64,000 bases of DNA from Rubrivirga litoralis (GTDB lineage: Bacteria; Bacteroidota; Rhodothermia; Rhodothermales; Rubricoccaceae): contig NZ_JAVRHT010000019.1 in the NCBI RefSeq assembly GCF_031846415.1, positions 1 through 64,000 on the forward strand, written 5' to 3'. Made by a program: the position numbers and the translations under genes. Shown here piece after piece: positions 24,095 to 33,013 of this stretch. Positions within the stretch are counted from its first letter, which is position 1, and every line of letters starts with the position of its first letter. The notes beneath the pieces were generated by a model that had not been told where the DNA came from, ran no database searches, and worked only from the letters and a program-made list of their open reading frames with translations.

Positions 24095-25756
24095 ATGACC
24101 CCGACCCCCCGCCCCGCCCTGGCCGCCGCGTTAGCAGCCGTCGTGCTCGCCGGCTGCGGCTCGTTCGGCCGGACCGTCGATGGCGTTTGGGACGTCGCCA
24201 TGATGGGCGAGACCGAGGCGCTCCGCGACCCGCTCCGCCCCGTCCGGGGCACGACGCGCGTGCTCGTGATCGCCATCGACGGCCTGGGCGACGGCGCCCT
24301 GCGCCAGGCCGTCGCCGGCGGCGACGCGCCCCACCTCGCGGCGCTCCTGGGCGCGCCGACCGGCGACCCCGACGTGTTCGCCCACGCCTACGCCGCGCCC
24401 GGCGTCACGGCCGTGCTCCCGTCCGAGACCGCCGCCGGGTGGGCCGCCGTCTTCACCGGCCGCCGGCCGTCCGACACCGGCGTCGTCGGCAACGAGTGGT
24501 TCGACCGCGACTCGCTCGCGCTCTACGCCCCCGTGCCGGGCTCGGTGTCGTCCATCGAGCAGACGGTCCGCGTGTTCAGCCGCGACTTCCTGGGCGACGT
24601 GATCCAGACGCCGACGCTGTTCGAGCGGGCCGGGCTCCGCTCCCACGTCTCGCTCGGCTTCGTCCACCGCGGCGCCGACGTGTTCGCGCCGCCCGACGCG
24701 AACGACGCCGGCGAGCTGCTCGACGGCCTGTTCGACTCGGTCTTGGAAGGGCCGCGCGCGCTGCTGGCGGAGCTGGACGAGGACACCGAGGAGGGCGTCC
24801 GCGCCGCCGCCCGACGCTACGGGCTCCCCGACCTCCAGGTCGCCTACTTCCCCGGCGCCGACCTGACGGCGCACCGCTACGGCGCCGACGCCGCCCGCGA
24901 CTACCTCCGCGACGAGGTGGACGGCCGCGTCGGTCAGATCATGGACCTCTACCGGCAAGCGGGCCTGCTGGACTCGACCTACGTCGTCGTCGTGGCCGAC
25001 CACGGCCACACGCCGCGGCTGGCCGACGACGAGCACGCGATGGAGGCCGAGGCCGAGTTCGCCGCCGCCCTCAACGCGCTCGGCATCCGCACGCGCGACG
25101 TCTCCATCGGCGCCGACGACGGACCCGCGACCTACCAGGCCGTCCTGGGCTACAACGAGGTCGCCGCCTTCGTAACCCTCGCCGACCGATCGACGTGCCC
25201 CGAGCTGGGCGACGCCTGCGACTGGTCACGCCCGCCGCGCCTGGACGGCGACGTGCTCCCCATCGCGCGCCTGTTCCGCCGGGCCTCCGACGACGCGCCC
25301 GGCGGCCCGACCATCGACCTCGTCCTGGCCCGGGCCTCGCGCACCGACGCGGCCGTCCCGTTCCAGGTGCTCCGCGACGACCGTTTGGTGCCCATCGCCG
25401 ACTACCTCGCGGACACGCCGCGGCCCGACCTGGTGCGGCTGGCGGAGCGGCTGGACTAGATGACGAGCGGCCCGCTCGGCCACCGCGCCGGCGACGTCCT
25501 GCTCCTCTCGACGGCCAACTCGGGCGTGCCCATCGAGGGCCGGTTCTACTTCGCGGACCCCGGCCCCTCGGGCCACGGCGGCGCCGGCCCGCTCGACAGC
25601 CTGATCCCGCTCGTCGTCGCCCACGCCGAACGCACCGGCGCCGACCTCCGCCAGCGGGTGCGCGCGGCCGTCGGCGAGACGCCGACCCAGCTCGACGTGA
25701 CGGCCCTGGTGCTGGCGCTCCTGGCCGAGGGCGGCCCGCTCCCCGGCGGCGGCTGA
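24095..25756 (+). pseudogene. Type I phosphodiesterase/alkaline-phosphatase-superfamily lipoprotein interrupted by an in-frame TAG
   Basis: The first frame (24095-25459) encodes 454 residues with lipobox VVLAGC (Cys21) and a metal-site start IAIDGLGDGAL. It then has VLPSETAAGWAAVFTGRRPS around the nucleophile region and VVVADHGHTPRL as the distal metal motif. A TAG at 25457-25459 ends it, and the same frame continues at once for 98 codons with GHRAGDVLLLSTANSGVPIE and further C-terminal family sequence. One nonsense change (for example GAG to TAG) would split the gene. If not read through, the product lacks its C-terminal fifth. The enzyme would hydrolyse phosphodiesters or pyrophosphates at the cell envelope. 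Confidence 0.7.
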
Positions 25757-25762
25757 CGGGCC

Positions 25763-25806
25763 GTGGTGGGGGCCACCACGCGCGCGGGGTGGCCCCCGGC
25801 ACAAAC
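25763..25806. promoter_or_regulatory. Shared palindromic upstream element, copy 3
   Basis: GTGGTG-N5-CACCAC (25763-25779) is followed by a GC-rich flank nearly identical to copy 1 (GGGGTGGCCCCCGG). It lies between the phosphodiesterase remnant and the tandem STAS gene, about 110 bases before the latter. Confidence 0.55.
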
Positions 25807-25877
25807 CGGCGGGCGTCGGCGCCGTACTCCCCTAGACGCCCGACGTGGGGCGCCGCCCCCCGCTCTCCCCGATCCCC

Positions 25878-26651
25878 ATGACCTCCGCCCTCACCCGCCT
25901 CGACGCCCCCGCCGCCGACGGCGTCCCCGTCCTCGCCTACGCCCTCGACGGCGCGCTCACGTCCGCCGACGTCGACGCCATCCAGTCCGACCTCGACGGC
26001 CACGACCGCGTCCGCCTGCTGGTCCGCGTCGACGACGTCGAGATGCCCGAGGCCAGCACGTTCACCCGGCGGTTCGTGTCGATGAAGGCGGGCGCGCTGG
26101 GCAAGGTCGAGCGCTACGCTGTCGTCGGCGGTCCAGCCTGGATTGCCCGCATGGCCTCCACCGTCGGCGCGCTGGCGCCGTTCCCGGTCCGACATTTCGA
26201 GGGCGAGGACGCCGCCCGCGGCTGGCTCTCCGGCCCCGCCACCGCCGACGAGATCGAAGACCGCGCTGACGCTGCCCAGAAAGCCGAGCCCGCCGTCGCG
26301 CTCTTGCCCACGCACCGCTCGGACCTGGTCGCCTTGCACGTGGACGGCACCCTAACCGCGGCCGACTACAAGTCCGTCGTGGACCCCGCCGTCCGGTCCG
26401 CCCTCGCCGAGCACGACGCCGTGGACCTCCTCGTCCGCATCGGCCACCTCGACGGGCTCAGCATGGGCGCGGCGCGCCAAGACGCGGCGCTGGCGGCGCA
26501 CCTCGGCCGGTTCCGCAAGATGGCCCTCGTCGGCGCGCCGGGATGGCTCACGGCCGTCGCCGACACGGTCGGCAAGCTGGTCCCCGTCGAGGTCGATACG
26601 TTCGAGGACGAGGCGCCGGCGCGCGCCTGGCTCGGCGACGCCTCGGCCTGA
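25878..26651 (+). CDS. Tandem SpoIIAA-like (STAS-fold) protein
   Basis: The 257-residue protein is made of two copies of the SpoIIAA-like fold (about 10-120 and 145-255). Each copy has the pattern strand VLAYALDGALTSADVDAI or LVALHVDGTLTAADYKSV, then RLLVRVDDVE or DLLVRIGHLD. Each continues with a helix, ERYAVVGGPAWI or RKMALVGAPGWL, and ends FEGEDAARGWL or FEDEAPARAWL. The internal duplication is clear at the protein level. It is soluble with no signal peptide. The family is common in marine and halophilic bacteria and has no firm function; lipid or protein binding is possible. A copy of the 17-bp palindrome lies upstream. Confidence 0.7.
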   Translation: MTSALTRLDAPAADGVPVLAYALDGALTSADVDAIQSDLDGHDRVRLLVRVDDVEMPEASTFTRRFVSMKAGALGKVERYAVVGGPAWIARMASTVGALAPFPVRHFEGEDAARGWLSGPATADEIEDRADAAQKAEPAVALLPTHRSDLVALHVDGTLTAADYKSVVDPAVRSALAEHDAVDLLVRIGHLDGLSMGAARQDAALAAHLGRFRKMALVGAPGWLTAVADTVGKLVPVEVDTFEDEAPARAWLGDASA

Positions 26652-26748
26652 GCCCCGTCCGTAGGCCCGGGGCCTCTCGGCCCCCGAGCGCCCGACCGGT
26701 CCGTTCGGCGGCCCGACCCTCGCCACAGTCCCCTCCTCAAACCCTGAC

Positions 26749-27498
26749 ATGACCGGACTCCCTCGCCAAATCGCCGTCGTCGCCGCGGCCCTGTTCAACG
26801 TCGGCATGAACGCGCTCGCCGGCGCGGGCCTCCTGTTCGGGACGACGACCGGGGCCGTCTCCGACGCCGTCCCGACCGGGGTCACGCCGGCCGGGTGGGC
26901 GTTCTCCGTCTGGTCGGTCATCTTCGTCGGCGCCGTCGTCTTCGCCGGGTACCAGGCGCGGCCGTCGGCGCGCGAGCCGCGCTACGACCGGCTCGCGGCC
27001 CCGTTCGTCGCGGCCAACGTGCTCAACGGGCTGTGGCAGGTCCCGTGGCTGGCGGGCCTGCCCGGGGTCGCGGCCGTCGTCATCGTCGGCATCCTGGCGA
27101 GCCTGGCGTGGCTCTACGTCCGCCTCGACCGGCTCGACCTGACGACGGCCGAGCGGTGGGCGCTCGGCGTGCCGACGTCGCTGTTCCTCGCCTGGGTCTC
27201 CGTCGCGACGGCCCTCAACGTGTCGGTCGCGCTCGCGGCGGCGGGGTGGACCGGCGGGGCCGCCTGGCCGCCGGTCGTCGTGGGGCTCGTGGCCGCCGTC
27301 GGCGCCGGGCTCCTCCGGCGGACGGGCGACGTCGCCTTCGCCTTGGTGCTCACGTGGGCCTTCGCTGCGGTCTACGCCGAGAACGGGGCGGGCGCCCCCG
27401 CGCTCACGTCCGTGCTCGCGCTGGGCGTGGCCGCGTTCGCCGTCGCGACGGCCCTCGCGCTCCGGGGCGGCGCCTCGCCGCTCCCCGTCGCCCGCTGA
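26749..27498 (+). CDS. TspO/MBR-family tryptophan-rich sensory protein
   Basis: The 249-residue integral membrane protein has the family pattern TPAGWAFSVWSVIFVGAVVF (about 45-65), VANVLNGLWQVPWLAGLPG and a WP-containing loop. It has more than five hydrophobic segments, longer than the 160-residue bacterial TspO, as in the extended Bacteroidota and halophile forms. TspO proteins bind porphyrins and related ligands in the inner membrane. No tetrapyrrole genes are adjacent. It precedes the cyclase gene by seven bases and is probably co-transcribed. Confidence 0.8.
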   Translation: MTGLPRQIAVVAAALFNVGMNALAGAGLLFGTTTGAVSDAVPTGVTPAGWAFSVWSVIFVGAVVFAGYQARPSAREPRYDRLAAPFVAANVLNGLWQVPWLAGLPGVAAVVIVGILASLAWLYVRLDRLDLTTAERWALGVPTSLFLAWVSVATALNVSVALAAAGWTGGAAWPPVVVGLVAAVGAGLLRRTGDVAFALVLTWAFAAVYAENGAGAPALTSVLALGVAAFAVATALALRGGASPLPVAR

Positions 27499-27505
27499 CC
27501 GCCCC

Positions 27506-28612
27506 GTGCGCCTCCGTACCCGACCGCTCCAGGCCGCCACCGCGCTCGTGTCCGGGTGGGTCGCGGCGACGCTCCTGCTGTCGCTGGTCTCCGCGCCCGC
27601 CGACCAGCCCGCCAACCTCGGCCTCAGCCTGGTCCTGGGCGTGGCGATGGGGGCGAACAGCGTCTGGTTCGAGCTGAGCTTCCTGCCGCGCTACGGCCGC
27701 CGCCTGACGGCGCTGGCGGTGATCGCGGCGCGGACGGCGTTCTACACCGTCGCGGGCGCGGTCTCGCTGGTCGCGCTGGTCGCGTGGGCGACCCACGACC
27801 GACTCGGGATCGGCCCCCTCGCGGCCCTGGGCGTCCCGGAGGTGCAGGCGTTCTTCGTCGGCCCGCGCTTCATCGGCGGGCTGGCGGGGCTCACGCTGAC
27901 CTCGTTCGCGATCAACTTCGTGCGCCAGGTCCGGCTCGTGCTCGGGCCGGGCACGCTGTGGGCGCTGCTCGTGGGGCGCTACCGCCTGCCGGTCGCGGAG
28001 GAGCGCGCGTTCATGTTCCTGGACCTCACCGGCTCGACGGGCGCGGCCCAGCGGCTCGGCCCGGCCCGGTTCAACGACTTCAAGAACGACTTCTTCCGCG
28101 ACGTCGCCCGGCCGATCCTGGCGACGGGCGGCCAGATCTACCAGTACGTCGGCGACGAGGTCGTGGTCACGTGGCGGGTCCGGGACGGCCGCCTGCCCCG
28201 GAGCCCCGTCGAGACGTTCCTGCTCCTGGACCGGGCCATCGACCGCAACGCCGACCGCTACCGCCAGCGCTACGGCGAGGTCCCGGTCTACAAGGCGGGC
28301 GTCCACTGCGGGGCCGTCGCGACGGCCGAGGTGGGCGAGCTGAAGAAGGACATCGTCCACTCGGGCGACGCCGTCAACGTGACGGCCCGGATCGAGGGCC
28401 GGTGCCACGCGTTGGGCGCGCGGCTGCTGGTGTCGGAGGCCGCGCTCGGGCTCGCCCCGCTCCCCGACGACGCGGAGGCCGAGCCGGTCGGCGAGATCGA
28501 CCTCCGGGGCCGCGACGGAGCCGTCCGCCTGCTCCGCGTCACGGCGGGCTCCGCTGACGCGCCGCGGACCCCGGCCGATCCCTCCGACGAGGCCCCGACG
28601 GTGGCCGCGTAA
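27506..28612 (+). CDS. Membrane-bound class III adenylate/guanylate cyclase
   Basis: The 368-residue protein has four or five N-terminal transmembrane segments (about 10-155) and a class III cyclase catalytic domain (about 170-345). The first metal-binding Asp is in AFMFLDLTGSTG and the second in YQYVGDEVVVTW, so metal sites are intact; the VNVTARIEGR stretch holds the transition-state Asn/Arg. The purine-selecting residues cannot be assigned by eye, so cAMP versus cGMP is open. The GTG start follows the TspO stop by seven bases. It is the last gene of the chromosome-like block before plasmid-type genes resume. Confidence 0.88.
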   Translation: MRLRTRPLQAATALVSGWVAATLLLSLVSAPADQPANLGLSLVLGVAMGANSVWFELSFLPRYGRRLTALAVIAARTAFYTVAGAVSLVALVAWATHDRLGIGPLAALGVPEVQAFFVGPRFIGGLAGLTLTSFAINFVRQVRLVLGPGTLWALLVGRYRLPVAEERAFMFLDLTGSTGAAQRLGPARFNDFKNDFFRDVARPILATGGQIYQYVGDEVVVTWRVRDGRLPRSPVETFLLLDRAIDRNADRYRQRYGEVPVYKAGVHCGAVATAEVGELKKDIVHSGDAVNVTARIEGRCHALGARLLVSEAALGLAPLPDDAEAEPVGEIDLRGRDGAVRLLRVTAGSADAPRTPADPSDEAPTVAA

Positions 28613-28732
28613 CAGGGCCACGTCGGTAACGCGGCGGTCAGTCGCGAGGACGGTCTGGCGGAGACGGTAGAGGGGCGGGACGCGGCCGGCCGCGATGCCG
28701 GGCCGATGGGCGAGCCCGTCAACGCGGCGGGC

Positions 28733-28769
28733 CGGAGCCCACCGGGGGAAAGTCCTGGACTGAGGCTCC
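28733..28769 (+). repeat. Hairpin upstream of the helicase gene
   Basis: CGGAGCC and GGCTCCG form a 7-bp stem around a loop that itself holds an AGTCC/GGACT stem. It lies 25 bases before the helicase GTG. The 28613-28794 gap holds no gene. The style matches hairpins before other plasmid genes. Confidence 0.45.
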
Positions 28770-28794
28770 GCACGTCCAGCCAACCGGAAATCCC

Positions 28795-31700
28795 GTGGCC
28801 CCCTCTGCATCTCACGTCGCCCGAAGCGCGACCAACACCCCGGTCGAGCAGCTCGACCTCTTCGCTCTCCTCGCGCCCCGCATTGCCAGCCTGGGCGCCG
28901 CACCACCCCGCCCGAGGACGACGGTGACACCGCGCCGAGAATCCGTGGCTGCGTGGCCCTTCGCGGACGCCCTTCCGCTGGCGGTCGAGGCCGCCGAGAA
29001 GATCGCCCAGACCGGCGCGCTCACGGCCTCCGTGTTCGACGCCTACCGCCCGAGCGTCCGGGTGCCCGGCGCGCGTCCCCACCCGACGCGCCTCGTCGAG
29101 TCAGCCGCGATGGCCGCGGCCACGGCGCCTGAGTGCGACTACCAGCCGGTGCTGCCCGATCACCTCGTGACCCAGGGCATCCTCTCGGACGCCCAGTTGG
29201 AGACCGTCTGCCGGGCGGGCTCCGTGCACGAGGAGCATCTGCCGGGGACCGGCGAAGAGGTGGGACCGCGTCAGGGGTTCTTCCTGGGGGACGGGACAGG
29301 CGTCGGCAAGGGGCGCCAGTCGGCCGCGATCATCCTCGACAACGTGCTCCAGGGGCGGCGCCGCGCCCTCTGGGTGTCCGAGAACCGCAACTTGATGCGC
29401 GACGCCGTCCGCGACTGGACCGCTTTGGGCGGTCCGGCGGACTTCGTCTTCGACCTGGGCGCGTGCAAGGGGCCGATCCCGCGCGCCGACGGCGTCTGCT
29501 TCGCGAGCTACGACACGCTCAAGGGCAAGCCTCGTGAGAAAGACGGCGTGGAGTCCGGCATCGACCGACTGGAGCAGGTCGTCGCCTGGCTCGCCGGTGG
29601 GGGAGAGGAGGCAGACTTCCAAGGCGTCGTGGTCTTCGACGAGAGCCACAACATGGCCTCGGCCCTCGACCGCCAGGGCAGCCGGGGCATCCAGAAGGCC
29701 TCCCAGCGAGCGCTCGTCGGAGTGGACCTCCAGGCGAGGCTCCCCAACGCCCGCATCGTCTACGCGAGCGCGACCGGCGCCACCGAGGTCGCCAACCTCG
29801 CCTACGCGGCGCGGCTCGGCCTCTGGGGCCGGGGGACCCCATTCCCGAGCGTCGAGGCGTTCGTCGAGAAAGTCAGTGCCGGAGGCATCGCGGCCATGGA
29901 GTTGGTGGCGAAAGACCTCAAGTCGATGGGCCTCTACCTCGCGCGGTCCGTCTCCTACGACGGCGTCGACTACCGGACCCTCGTTCACGACCTCGAATCC
30001 CATCAGGCTCAGACCTACGACCGCTGCGCTCAGGCGTGGCAGGTCGTGCTCCGCAACATCCAGTCCGCGCTCGAAGTCACGAAGGCCGACAAGTGCGGCC
30101 GGGCGCGTGCTGCAGCCTACAGCCAGTTCTGGGGCGCCCACCAGCGGTTCTTCCTTCATGTGTTGGTGTCGATGTCGGCGCCGAGCCTGATCCGGGACAT
30201 GGAGGCGCGGCTGGCAGCAGAGGAGTCCTGCGTGGTGCAACTGGTGTCCACGATGGAGGCGGCCACCGAAAGAGCCTACGCGAAGGCGGTCAAGCGTGGC
30301 GATGACCTCCGGGACCTCGACGTGACTCCGCGCGACCAGCTCTTGCAGTTCGTCGAGGCCAGCTTCCCGACGACCCTCTACGAGGAGTACGAGGACGATG
30401 ATGGGCGCGTGCGCTCGCGTCCCGTCAAGAACGCGGCCGGGGACTTCGTCCAATCGCCAGAGGCCGTGGCGGCGCGCAACCGGCTGATGCTGGAGGTGGG
30501 GGCCGTGTCCGTCCCGCACGGTGTGCTCGATCAGGTCGTGGCTCACTTTGGACCCGACGCCGTGGCCGAGGTAACCGGCCGAGGACGGCGGTTCGTCACC
30601 AAGACGGTGGACGGGGTGGAGCAGACCGTCGAGGAGCGCCGCACGAGACGCACGTGCAACGCCGAAGCCGACGAGTTCATGGCAGGCAAGCGCCGGGTGC
30701 TCGTGTTCAGCCAGGCCGGAGGCACCGGCCGGAGCTACCACTCCGATCTCGCGGCCGACAACCAAGAGCGGCGCGTCCTCTACTGCGTCGAGCCGGGCTG
30801 GAGCAGCGCGCGGTGCGTGCAGGGCATGGGACGGGTCCACCGGGCCAACCAGGCGTGCCCGCCGGAGTTGGTGCTCGTGACCACGAACCTCAAAGCCCAG
30901 CGCCGCTTTCTGTCCACCATCGCGCGGCGGCTGGACCAACTCGGCGCGCTCACGAAGGGCCAGCGGCAGACCGCGAGCCAGGGGCTCTTGTCGTCCGAGT
31001 TCAACCTGGAGACCCCGCTCTCGCGTGCCAGCCTGCACAACTGGTTCGTGGACCTGTACCGGGGCGAGGGTCGGGCGGCACGCGCAGGCGTCACGCCCAC
31101 GCTCGTGGAGGAGCAGATGGGGATCAAGGTCCTGGACGCCGACGGGCAACTCAACGTCGGGTCCGTGCCGGAGGTGCCGAAGTTCTTGAACCGGCTGCTC
31201 TCGCTCCAGACGGGCGCGATGGACGCCGTGTTCGACTCGTGGTACGGCTACCTGGAGGAGGCGACCGAAGCGGCCCGAGAGGCCGGGACGCTCGACGTGG
31301 GCGTCGAGACGATCCGGGCCGAGCGCACGGTCAAGACCGACGAGCGGCTCGTCTACACGCACGAGCGGTCCGGGGCCACGACGCAGGTCGTGACGCTGGA
31401 GCTGACCCGCCGGACGGAGATCGTGGACTGGGACGCGATCTGGCGGTGGGCGAAGGAGGCACAGGGCCTGGGCACCTGGGTCGGGTTCGTGCAGAACCGC
31501 CGGAGCGAGCAGCCCTACGCACTCTTCCGCGCTGGGAGCCGGACGACGGAGACGGGCCGAGTCGTTCAGAGACTGCGCCGGGTCGGCGTGCGGTCCAACC
31601 GGCTCATGGACGAGACCGAGATCCATCGCTCCGGTGGTCGGAGCGGGGCAGGGGAGGAGGGAGGGCACCGTCCCATCCAGACGGTCGAGGCGAGGGCGCT

Positions 31701-32214
31701 CTGGGATGCGGGCGTGCAGCAGGCGCCGGAGTTCTTCGTCGAGCCGGTCCACTTGGTGACCGGGACGATCCTGCCCATCTGGGACCGGATCGCGGGGCAC
31801 CCCCGGATCTACCGCGCGCAGACCGACGGCGGCGAGCGCATGATCGGGCGGGCCGTGATGCCGGAGCACTTGGGCAGCACGCTTAAAGCCTTGGGCGCCG
31901 CAGGCGACCGCGTGGACATCACGCCGGACACGCTGGCGGAGCGCCTGATGGCCGGGGCCGAGGCCGACCTCGCGGGCGGCTGGCAACTCCGACGGCGTCG
32001 GGTGGCGAACGAGCCCCGAATCGAGCTCGTGGGGCCGGACTTCGCGGCCATGCGCGAGCTGGAGGCCGACGGGGTCTTCGCCGAGGTCCACGCCTTCCGC
32101 ACCCGGTTCTTCGTCCCGACGGGCGAGCGGGCGGCGGGAGTGCTGCGGGCGGTGACGGAGCACCGGCCCGTGGTCGAGATCCGAGGAAGGGACAGCTACC
32201 GCCGAGCCGCCTGA
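28795..32214 (+). CDS. Strawberry-notch-type superfamily 2 helicase/NTPase
   Basis: This 1139-residue DEAD-like NTPase belongs to the bacterial plasmid branch of Strawberry notch proteins. Conserved blocks are SAAMAAATAPECDYQPVLPD, Walker A as GFFLGDGTGVGKGRQSA (about 160-176), Walker B VVVFDESHNM (DESH), and SATGATEVANLAYAARLGLW. The C-terminal helicase half has FSQAGGTGRSYHSDLAA and VQGMGRVHRANQ (motif VI). In many plasmids the protein starts with an adenine methyltransferase domain; here that domain is the separate gene at 8938-9960. The GTG start lacks a strong ribosome-binding site, and the frame is open back to 28630. Its role on plasmids is unknown; chromatin or anti-restriction functions have been suggested. 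Confidence 0.88.
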   Translation: MAPSASHVARSATNTPVEQLDLFALLAPRIASLGAAPPRPRTTVTPRRESVAAWPFADALPLAVEAAEKIAQTGALTASVFDAYRPSVRVPGARPHPTRLVESAAMAAATAPECDYQPVLPDHLVTQGILSDAQLETVCRAGSVHEEHLPGTGEEVGPRQGFFLGDGTGVGKGRQSAAIILDNVLQGRRRALWVSENRNLMRDAVRDWTALGGPADFVFDLGACKGPIPRADGVCFASYDTLKGKPREKDGVESGIDRLEQVVAWLAGGGEEADFQGVVVFDESHNMASALDRQGSRGIQKASQRALVGVDLQARLPNARIVYASATGATEVANLAYAARLGLWGRGTPFPSVEAFVEKVSAGGIAAMELVAKDLKSMGLYLARSVSYDGVDYRTLVHDLESHQAQTYDRCAQAWQVVLRNIQSALEVTKADKCGRARAAAYSQFWGAHQRFFLHVLVSMSAPSLIRDMEARLAAEESCVVQLVSTMEAATERAYAKAVKRGDDLRDLDVTPRDQLLQFVEASFPTTLYEEYEDDDGRVRSRPVKNAAGDFVQSPEAVAARNRLMLEVGAVSVPHGVLDQVVAHFGPDAVAEVTGRGRRFVTKTVDGVEQTVEERRTRRTCNAEADEFMAGKRRVLVFSQAGGTGRSYHSDLAADNQERRVLYCVEPGWSSARCVQGMGRVHRANQACPPELVLVTTNLKAQRRFLSTIARRLDQLGALTKGQRQTASQGLLSSEFNLETPLSRASLHNWFVDLYRGEGRAARAGVTPTLVEEQMGIKVLDADGQLNVGSVPEVPKFLNRLLSLQTGAMDAVFDSWYGYLEEATEAAREAGTLDVGVETIRAERTVKTDERLVYTHERSGATTQVVTLELTRRTEIVDWDAIWRWAKEAQGLGTWVGFVQNRRSEQPYALFRAGSRTTETGRVVQRLRRVGVRSNRLMDETEIHRSGGRSGAGEEGGHRPIQTVEARALWDAGVQQAPEFFVEPVHLVTGTILPIWDRIAGHPRIYRAQTDGGERMIGRAVMPEHLGSTLKALGAAGDRVDITPDTLAERLMAGAEADLAGGWQLRRRRVANEPRIELVGPDFAAMRELEADGVFAEVHAFRTRFFVPTGERAAGVLRAVTEHRPVVEIRGRDSYRRAA

Positions 32215-32238
32215 ACGGCGGGGTGAGCCTGCGCCCAA

Positions 32239-32266
32239 GGCCGCTCCCCTTCGGTGAGGAGCGGCC
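32239..32266 (+). terminator. Hairpin after the helicase gene
   Basis: GGCCGCTCC and GGAGCGGCC form a perfect 9-bp stem with a 10-base loop containing TTCG, 24 bases after the helicase stop and 47 bases before the next ATG. There is no T-run. The right arm and following 13 bases recur at 34017. Confidence 0.5.
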
Positions 32267-32313
32267 CCGGCACTCGGCTGGAAGTCGCTCGGAAATCCAT
32301 CGCTCCAAGATTC

Positions 32314-32823
32314 ATGTCGAGATCCATGCCCGGCCCCAGCGACTTCTGCCACGGGTGCAACCGACTCAGCTGCCGGTGCCAACCGGAGCCTGACTTCGAC
32401 GCAACCTACCAGGCGTCGTACCAGGCGGGCTACGGCGCTTGCCTCGCCGACGGCTACTGCGAGCGCCCGCTGACCGAGTGGGTCTACCGGACGGGCTCGC
32501 GTGTCACGTGGGACGGCGAGGCGAAGCGCCTGCGCCACCACATGGCGCCGCTCCGGTTCGCCGAGCTCACTTGGCGGAGCCACCACGCGAGCGTCCACGC
32601 CTACGGTCGGTGGTTCGAGCGGCAATACGGCTACGAGCTGGAGAGCTACCTCGCGGGCTACGACGACGCGGGATCAGGCTTGCCGTCTGCGGTCGAAGAG
32701 TCCGAGCACCACGCCCGGTGCGAGGTGGCCCTCGACGCCTACGGCCCGATCCCAGAGCCCGAACCCGAGGCGATCCAGTCGCCGCCCGAGGCGGTCGAGG
32801 CCGACGACTGGATGCCGTTCTAG
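32314..32823 (+). CDS. Hypothetical protein with an N-terminal cysteine cluster
   Basis: I do not recognise this 169-residue protein. Near the N-terminus FCHGCNRLSCRCQP gives a C-x2-C-x4-C-x-C cluster that could bind zinc. The middle is rich in Tyr, His and Arg (YQAGYGACLADGYCERPLTEW), and the C-terminus is acidic and proline-rich. It could start at 32314 or 32326. It is one of several plus-strand plasmid genes of unknown function that follow the helicase, each with its own leader. Confidence 0.6.
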   Translation: MSRSMPGPSDFCHGCNRLSCRCQPEPDFDATYQASYQAGYGACLADGYCERPLTEWVYRTGSRVTWDGEAKRLRHHMAPLRFAELTWRSHHASVHAYGRWFERQYGYELESYLAGYDDAGSGLPSAVEESEHHARCEVALDAYGPIPEPEPEAIQSPPEAVEADDWMPF

Positions 32824-33013
32824 GCGTCGCCCTAGCCCGCTACTGCGGGTGTGGCTTCAGGGCCGACCCGATGCCATCACACGCGAGACCTGACAGCCAA
32901 GTCTCGTCGCGAGCAGACGGGAGCGCCCCTTTGGGGACGGCTCCGTCCGCTCATCCATCGCGACCGCGCTCCCCTGAGCGCGGCGCACCACCGAGACCCC
33001 CGCCCCGATCACC

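Noticed and set aside
28732..28800. A GGAAAGTCC-type sequence resembling a conserved region of RNase P RNA
   Set aside because: Only about 180 bases separate the flanking genes, too short for RNase P RNA, and no other conserved region is present. The local hairpins fit a gene leader better.
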